NCBI RefSeq assembly: GCF_002783505.1
Contig: NZ_PFGL01000051.1
Coordinates: forward strand, 30,282-94,281
From: Shewanella sp. CG12_big_fil_rev_8_21_14_0_65_47_15
GTDB lineage: Bacteria; Pseudomonadota; Gammaproteobacteria; Enterobacterales; Shewanellaceae
Direction: 5' to 3'
DNA: 64,000 bases
Position numbers and translations under genes: made by a program. The notes beneath the pieces were generated by a model. That model was not told where the DNA came from and ran no database searches. It worked only from the letters and a program-made list of their open reading frames with translations. Below are positions 60,455-64,000 of the stretch, one piece after another (the stretch's first letter is position 1; every line of letters starts with the position of its first letter).

Positions 60455-61375
60455 ATGATATTTCAAAGAACTGTTCAAAAAATGGTGAAAACAACCGGAG
60501 TCGGATTACACTCCGGCAATAAGGTCACCTTGAGCATTATGCCCGCGCCAGTTAATACAGGGATCGTACTTGTGCGTACCGATATGAGTCCTGCAGTCGC
60601 TATTCCAGCGAAGGCGGAACAAGTTCGCGAAACCACTATGTGCACGGCACTTGTCAATGACGAAGGTATTCGAATTTCAACTATTGAACATTTGTTTGCT
60701 GCACTCGCAGGTTTAGGCATAGACAACGCCGTAATCGAAGTGGACGCACCTGAAATCCCCATTATGGATGGCAGTGCGAGCCCATTCGTCTTCTTATTAC
60801 AGTCTGCAGGCATTAAAGAGCAGGCCGCACCTAAGAAGTACTTAAAGATTAAACGCCCTGTGCGTGTTGAAGATGGTGATAAATGGGCCGAGCTAAAACC
60901 CTTTAAAGGTTTTAGAGTCAACTTTAAAATTGACTTTGCTCATCCAGAGATCGCCCGTAGTCAACAGCATGTGGTGATGGACTTCTCAACATCTGCTTTT
61001 GTGAAAGATATCAGCCGTGCCCGTACTTTTGGTTTTATGCGTGATATTGAGTATCTGCGTGCTAACAACCTTGCATTAGGTGGCAGCATGGAAAATGCGG
61101 TTGTACTTGATGAATACCGCGTCCTCAACCCCGACGGCCTGCGTTATGAGGACGAGTTTGTTAAGCACAAGATTTTAGATGCATTTGGTGATCTCTACGT
61201 AGCGGGACACGCCATTTTAGGTGAGTTCACAGCCTATAAAACGGGCCATGCACTGAATAACCAATTAGTCCGAGCACTACTGGCGCAACAGGATGCGTGG
61301 GAGTTAATCAGCTTTGAAAAAGAAGCCGATGTCCCCGTCAGCTTTATTGTGCCAGGTGGCGCCGTATTTGCTTAA
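60455..61375 (+). CDS. lpxC: UDP-3-O-acyl-N-acetylglucosamine deacetylase
   Basis: 306 residues. Zinc ligands include the His of [19 protein letters not shown] and the [11 protein letters not shown] motif (with Asp); VRTDMS and [13 protein letters not shown] are further landmarks. It commits UDP-acyl-GlcNAc to lipid A synthesis. 182 bp behind ftsZ; its terminator lies inside the end of the convergent gene. Confidence 0.97.
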   Translation: MIFQRTVQKMVKTTGVGLHSGNKVTLSIMPAPVNTGIVLVRTDMSPAVAIPAKAEQVRETTMCTALVNDEGIRISTIEHLFAALAGLGIDNAVIEVDAPEIPIMDGSASPFVFLLQSAGIKEQAAPKKYLKIKRPVRVEDGDKWAELKPFKGFRVNFKIDFAHPEIARSQQHVVMDFSTSAFVKDISRARTFGFMRDIEYLRANNLALGGSMENAVVLDEYRVLNPDGLRYEDEFVKHKILDAFGDLYVAGHAILGEFTAYKTGHALNNQLVRALLAQQDAWELISFEKEADVPVSFIVPGGAVFA

Positions 61376-61410
61376 GTTTGAGATAGTTATTTGCTTAAAA
61401 TAGTGTGAGT

Positions 61411-61857
61411 TTATTTATTACGGCTGGCCAATGAGGCCAGCCGTTTTAGTTTTTCGCCCAGTGTGCCACTCACATTTTCCGCCAGTGCGGCAATATGTTC
61501 CGCCGCAACAGGACTCAATTCTTTGTGCGCTTGGTTAGGCTTTGCATCATACATTGCTAATCTCGGGTTGACTTTGACCTCAATTGCGGTAAGGATTGGG
61601 AGCGTTTCTGCTTGAAGTTGCGCGAGTAACTTCGACTTTTGAAAATTAATTCGTGCAGCCCAGGCAGCCGAAGTGGTTTCAACTACAAGAACACCCTGGC
61701 GGAAATTAGCGACTTTCAGCTGTTCCGCAATAGGACCTGCGACAATCTGCTTCACATGCTGATCCAGATACAAAAGTAGTTCCGCTTTCTCAGCGATGTC
61801 GGGTAATTTGCCCGACTGGTGTAGTAATTGGCTGAGATCTTGAGGGGGCTTTTTCAT
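61411..61857 (-). CDS. dciA: DciA/DUF721-type protein
   Basis: 148 residues from the ATG at 61857; the codons up to 61935 in the frame overlap the M23 gene and look non-coding. KVANFRQGVLVVETTSAAWAARINFQKSKLLAQL fits the KH-like DUF721 domain of DciA, the ancestral loader of the replicative helicase DnaB in bacteria that lack DnaC. Position between lpxC and secA is, as far as I recall, usual for dciA in Vibrio-like species. It contains the lpxC terminator at its 3' end. Confidence 0.72.
   Translation of the reverse strand: MKKPPQDLSQLLHQSGKLPDIAEKAELLLYLDQHVKQIVAGPIAEQLKVANFRQGVLVVETTSAAWAARINFQKSKLLAQLQAETLPILTAIEVKVNPRLAMYDAKPNQAHKELSPVAAEHIAALAENVSGTLGEKLKRLASLASRNK
61420..61454 (+). terminator. 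lpxC terminator within the convergent gene
   Basis: ACGGCTGGCC and GGCCAGCCGT form a perfect 10-bp stem with loop AATGA followed by TTTAGTTTTT. It starts 45 bp past the lpxC stop and overlaps the last codons of dciA. Confidence 0.88.
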
Positions 61858-61884
61858 ATGATAATAAGATGGCTGAATTAGGCT

Positions 61885-62784
61885 ATGAGTGTAACAGTAT
61901 TTATTCAAGGTCGGAATGGCGTCACGCGCTGGCAACCCAGTAAACGCTGGTTGCTCCTTCCCATGTTATTGTTGGCTACTGGTGCCGGTATTTATCAACA
62001 CAACTCCGCTCGATTTGAAAATCAGCAAGCCAGTGTTGATAACGATCGTCTCGTACGTGAACAACAGAAGAAACAAGTCTTAGAACTAAAGAGTGCTACC
62101 GAGTCTCAACTAGCCATGCTAGTGACTCACGTTGCCCGTATGCAGGCAAAAATCACCCGCCTCGAAGCCTTAGGCCAACAAGTTGCCGAGCGCAATAAAC
62201 TCGAAGATGATTTCGATTTTTCATCTGAGGTTGGTGTGGGTGGCTTGAGTGAACTAGGCACAAATATCGAACTTGGACAGCTTATCGATGATATGGATAA
62301 GCTTGCTTCACGAATTGATAACAATAATGTTCAACTCTCACTACTTGAAACTGTGTCATCTAACCACCATATAGATGAAGAGCGTTATGTATCTGGGCTT
62401 CCGCTAGATAAAGGCTGGTTATCGTCGCCCTACGGATTGCGTAATGACCCTTTTAACGGTCGTAGAACCCTGCATAAAGGCATAGATTTTACCGGTCGGG
62501 AAGGGGCGAAAGTTGTCGCGACTGCCGCAGGTGTGGTGACTTGGGCTGGGAATATGTTCGGTTATGGTGAGTTGGTTGAAATTGACCATGGTAATGGGCT
62601 ACGTACTCGCTATGGCCATAATAAAGCTTTGTCAGTGACTGTAGGTGATGTGGTCGCAAAAGGCGATACCATCGCCAGTATGGGAAGTACTGGGCGCTCG
62701 ACAGGGGCCCATGTACATTATGAAGTGTTGCGTGGCGGACAGCAGATAGATCCACAGAAGTTTGTCTACCGCAAAGCAAGTTAA
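61885..62784 (+). CDS. M23 family metallopeptidase
   Basis: 299 residues. One N-terminal membrane helix (WLLLPMLLLATGAGIY), a coiled coil (residues ~40-110), then the LytM domain with HKGIDFTG (His197, Asp201) and HVHYE (His276, His278), the zinc ligands. It resembles the secA-adjacent, periplasm-facing endopeptidases or EnvC-like activators; as all ligands are present it may cleave peptidoglycan cross-bridges. Divergent from dciA, with 27 bp between the start codons. Confidence 0.9.
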   Translation: MSVTVFIQGRNGVTRWQPSKRWLLLPMLLLATGAGIYQHNSARFENQQASVDNDRLVREQQKKQVLELKSATESQLAMLVTHVARMQAKITRLEALGQQVAERNKLEDDFDFSSEVGVGGLSELGTNIELGQLIDDMDKLASRIDNNNVQLSLLETVSSNHHIDEERYVSGLPLDKGWLSSPYGLRNDPFNGRRTLHKGIDFTGREGAKVVATAAGVVTWAGNMFGYGELVEIDHGNGLRTRYGHNKALSVTVGDVVAKGDTIASMGSTGRSTGAHVHYEVLRGGQQIDPQKFVYRKAS

Positions 62785-62844
62785 TTGAAACATTGGCTTC
62801 TAGGTTCCATCATGGACTTGGCCTACAGAGAATAAGTGATTCAG

Positions 62845-64000
62845 ATGTTTGGTAAATTACTGACAAAAGTATTTGGTAGTCGTAACGACCGTACCCTCAA
62901 AGGTTTACAAAAAGTCGTTAATCAGATTAATGCGCTTGAAGCCGATTATGAAAAATTAACCGATGAACAGCTTAAAGCTAAAACCGCCGAGTTTCGTGAG
63001 CGTTTAGCGGCAGGTGAAACCCTCGAGGCGATTATGGCCGAGGCATTTGCCACGGTTCGTGAAGCGTCGAAGCGTATATTTGAAATGCGTCACTTCGACG
63101 TGCAGTTGCTCGGTGGCATGGTACTCGATAGCAACCGAATTGCCGAGATGCGTACGGGGGAAGGTAAAACCCTAACGGCAACTTTGCCCGCCTACTTAAA
63201 TGCGCTGACGGGTAAAGGCGTGCACGTCATTACCGTCAACGATTACTTAGCACGCCGTGATGCCGAGAATAACCGCCCACTATTTGAATTCCTCGGTTTG
63301 ACCGTAGGCATCAACGTGGCAGGTCTTGGACAGCACGAAAAGAAAGCCGCCTATAATGCCGATATCACCTACGGTACCAACAACGAATTTGGTTTTGACT
63401 ATCTGCGCGATAATATGGCGTTCTCTCCACAAGAACGGGTACAGCGTCCATTGCACTACGCCCTGATCGACGAAGTGGATTCAATCTTAATCGACGAAGC
63501 GCGTACGCCGTTGATTATCTCTGGTGCCGCTGAAGATAGCTCTGAGCTATACATCAAGATCAACACCCTGATCCCAAGTCTTATCCGTCAAGATAAAGAA
63601 GACTCGGAAGAATATGTGGGTGAGGGTGACTACAGCATCGATGAAAAAGCCAAACAAGTGCATTTCACCGAGCGCGGCCAAGAAAAGGTAGAGAACCTGC
63701 TGATTGAGCGTGGCATGTTAGCCGAAGGGGATTCACTCTATTCGGCCGCTAATATTTCGTTATTGCACCATGTCAACGCAGCCCTGCGTGCTCATACACT
63801 ATTCGAGCGCGATGTTGACTATATCGTTCAGGATGGTGAAGTGATCATCGTCGATGAACACACTGGCCGTACTATGCCTGGCCGTCGTTGGTCAGAAGGC
63901 TTACATCAAGCCGTTGAAGCCAAAGAAGGCGTACACATTCAAAACGAAAACCAAACCTTGGCTTCTATCACCTTCCAGAACTACTTCCGTCAATATGAGA
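62845..64000 (+). CDS. secA: Protein translocase ATPase SecA, 3' end cut by window edge
   Basis: The window holds the first 385 codons of roughly 900, starting [21 protein letters not shown]1 features are present: [19 protein letters not shown] (Walker A MRTGEGKT), [28 protein letters not shown] and [20 protein letters not shown] (Walker B, DEVD). The peptide-binding domain follows. SecA drives secretion through SecYEG. No secM-like leader precedes it; 60 bp separate it from the M23 gene. Confidence 0.97.
   Translation, partial: MFGKLLTKVFGSRNDRTLKGLQKVVNQINALEADYEKLTDEQLKAKTAEFRERLAAGETLEAIMAEAFATVREASKRIFEMRHFDVQLLGGMVLDSNRIAEMRTGEGKTLTATLPAYLNALTGKGVHVITVNDYLARRDAENNRPLFEFLGLTVGINVAGLGQHEKKAAYNADITYGTNNEFGFDYLRDNMAFSPQERVQRPLHYALIDEVDSILIDEARTPLIISGAAEDSSELYIKINTLIPSLIRQDKEDSEEYVGEGDYSIDEKAKQVHFTERGQEKVENLLIERGMLAEGDSLYSAANISLLHHVNAALRAHTLFERDVDYIVQDGEVIIVDEHTGRTMPGRRWSEGLHQAVEAKEGVHIQNENQTLASITFQNYFRQYE

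Overview
The window looks like a chromosomal segment of a gammaproteobacterium, very probably Shewanella. This rests on recognised gene order (rpmB-rpmG-argA; rarD-yigI-recQ; a leu operon behind a leucine-rich leader; mraZ to ftsZ, then lpxC and secA) and on protein similarity judged by eye. No database search was possible. I see no rRNA, tRNA, CRISPR array or intact insertion sequence.

Layout. 1-3.35 kb: end of a phosphotransferase gene cut by the left edge, an MFS transporter and a sulfotransferase-like protein. 3.4-10.5 kb: a small accessory island with a Fic enzyme behind a three-unit operator array, a decayed DUF4143 ATPase, a HipBA-type toxin-antitoxin pair with its operators, a second damaged copy of the fic 3' end, and an operon in which a controller-protein-like regulator with a C-box-like operator precedes a PD-(D/E)XK nuclease/SF1 helicase fusion. 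A second, apparently degenerate PD-(D/E)XK protein converges on it. 10.6-14.6 kb: LysR regulator, YjjG, an XPF/ERCC4-type nuclease and a conserved unknown protein.

14.7-29.5 kb is housekeeping: yicC | rph, pyrE | folE | S9 peptidase | slmA, dut, coaBC | radC | rpmB-rpmG | argA behind tandem ARG boxes | rarD, yigI | recQ. 29.4-44.1 kb: a TPR protein with a degenerate GGDEF domain, leuLABCD with a leader-peptide attenuator, a FadL porin, a flavin oxidoreductase, glpK, a small unknown protein and two PepSY membrane proteins, one carrying an NqrF-like 2Fe-2S domain.

44.3-61.4 kb is the division and cell wall (dcw) cluster: mraZ-rsmH-ftsL-ftsI-murE-murF-mraY-murD-ftsW-murG-murC-ftsQ-ftsA-ftsZ-lpxC. 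Genes overlap or nearly touch. A MraZ-type operator with three repeats at a 10-bp period sits at the front, and ddlB is missing between murC and ftsQ, where a near-consensus promoter lies instead. After lpxC come a DciA/DUF721 gene and an M23 peptidase gene in divergent orientation, then secA, cut by the right edge.

The most promising candidate for an undescribed system is the controller-protein + nuclease-helicase operon at 7.73-9.98 kb: it has restriction-modification style control but no methyltransferase nearby. The palindrome array before fic is the most striking non-coding structure.
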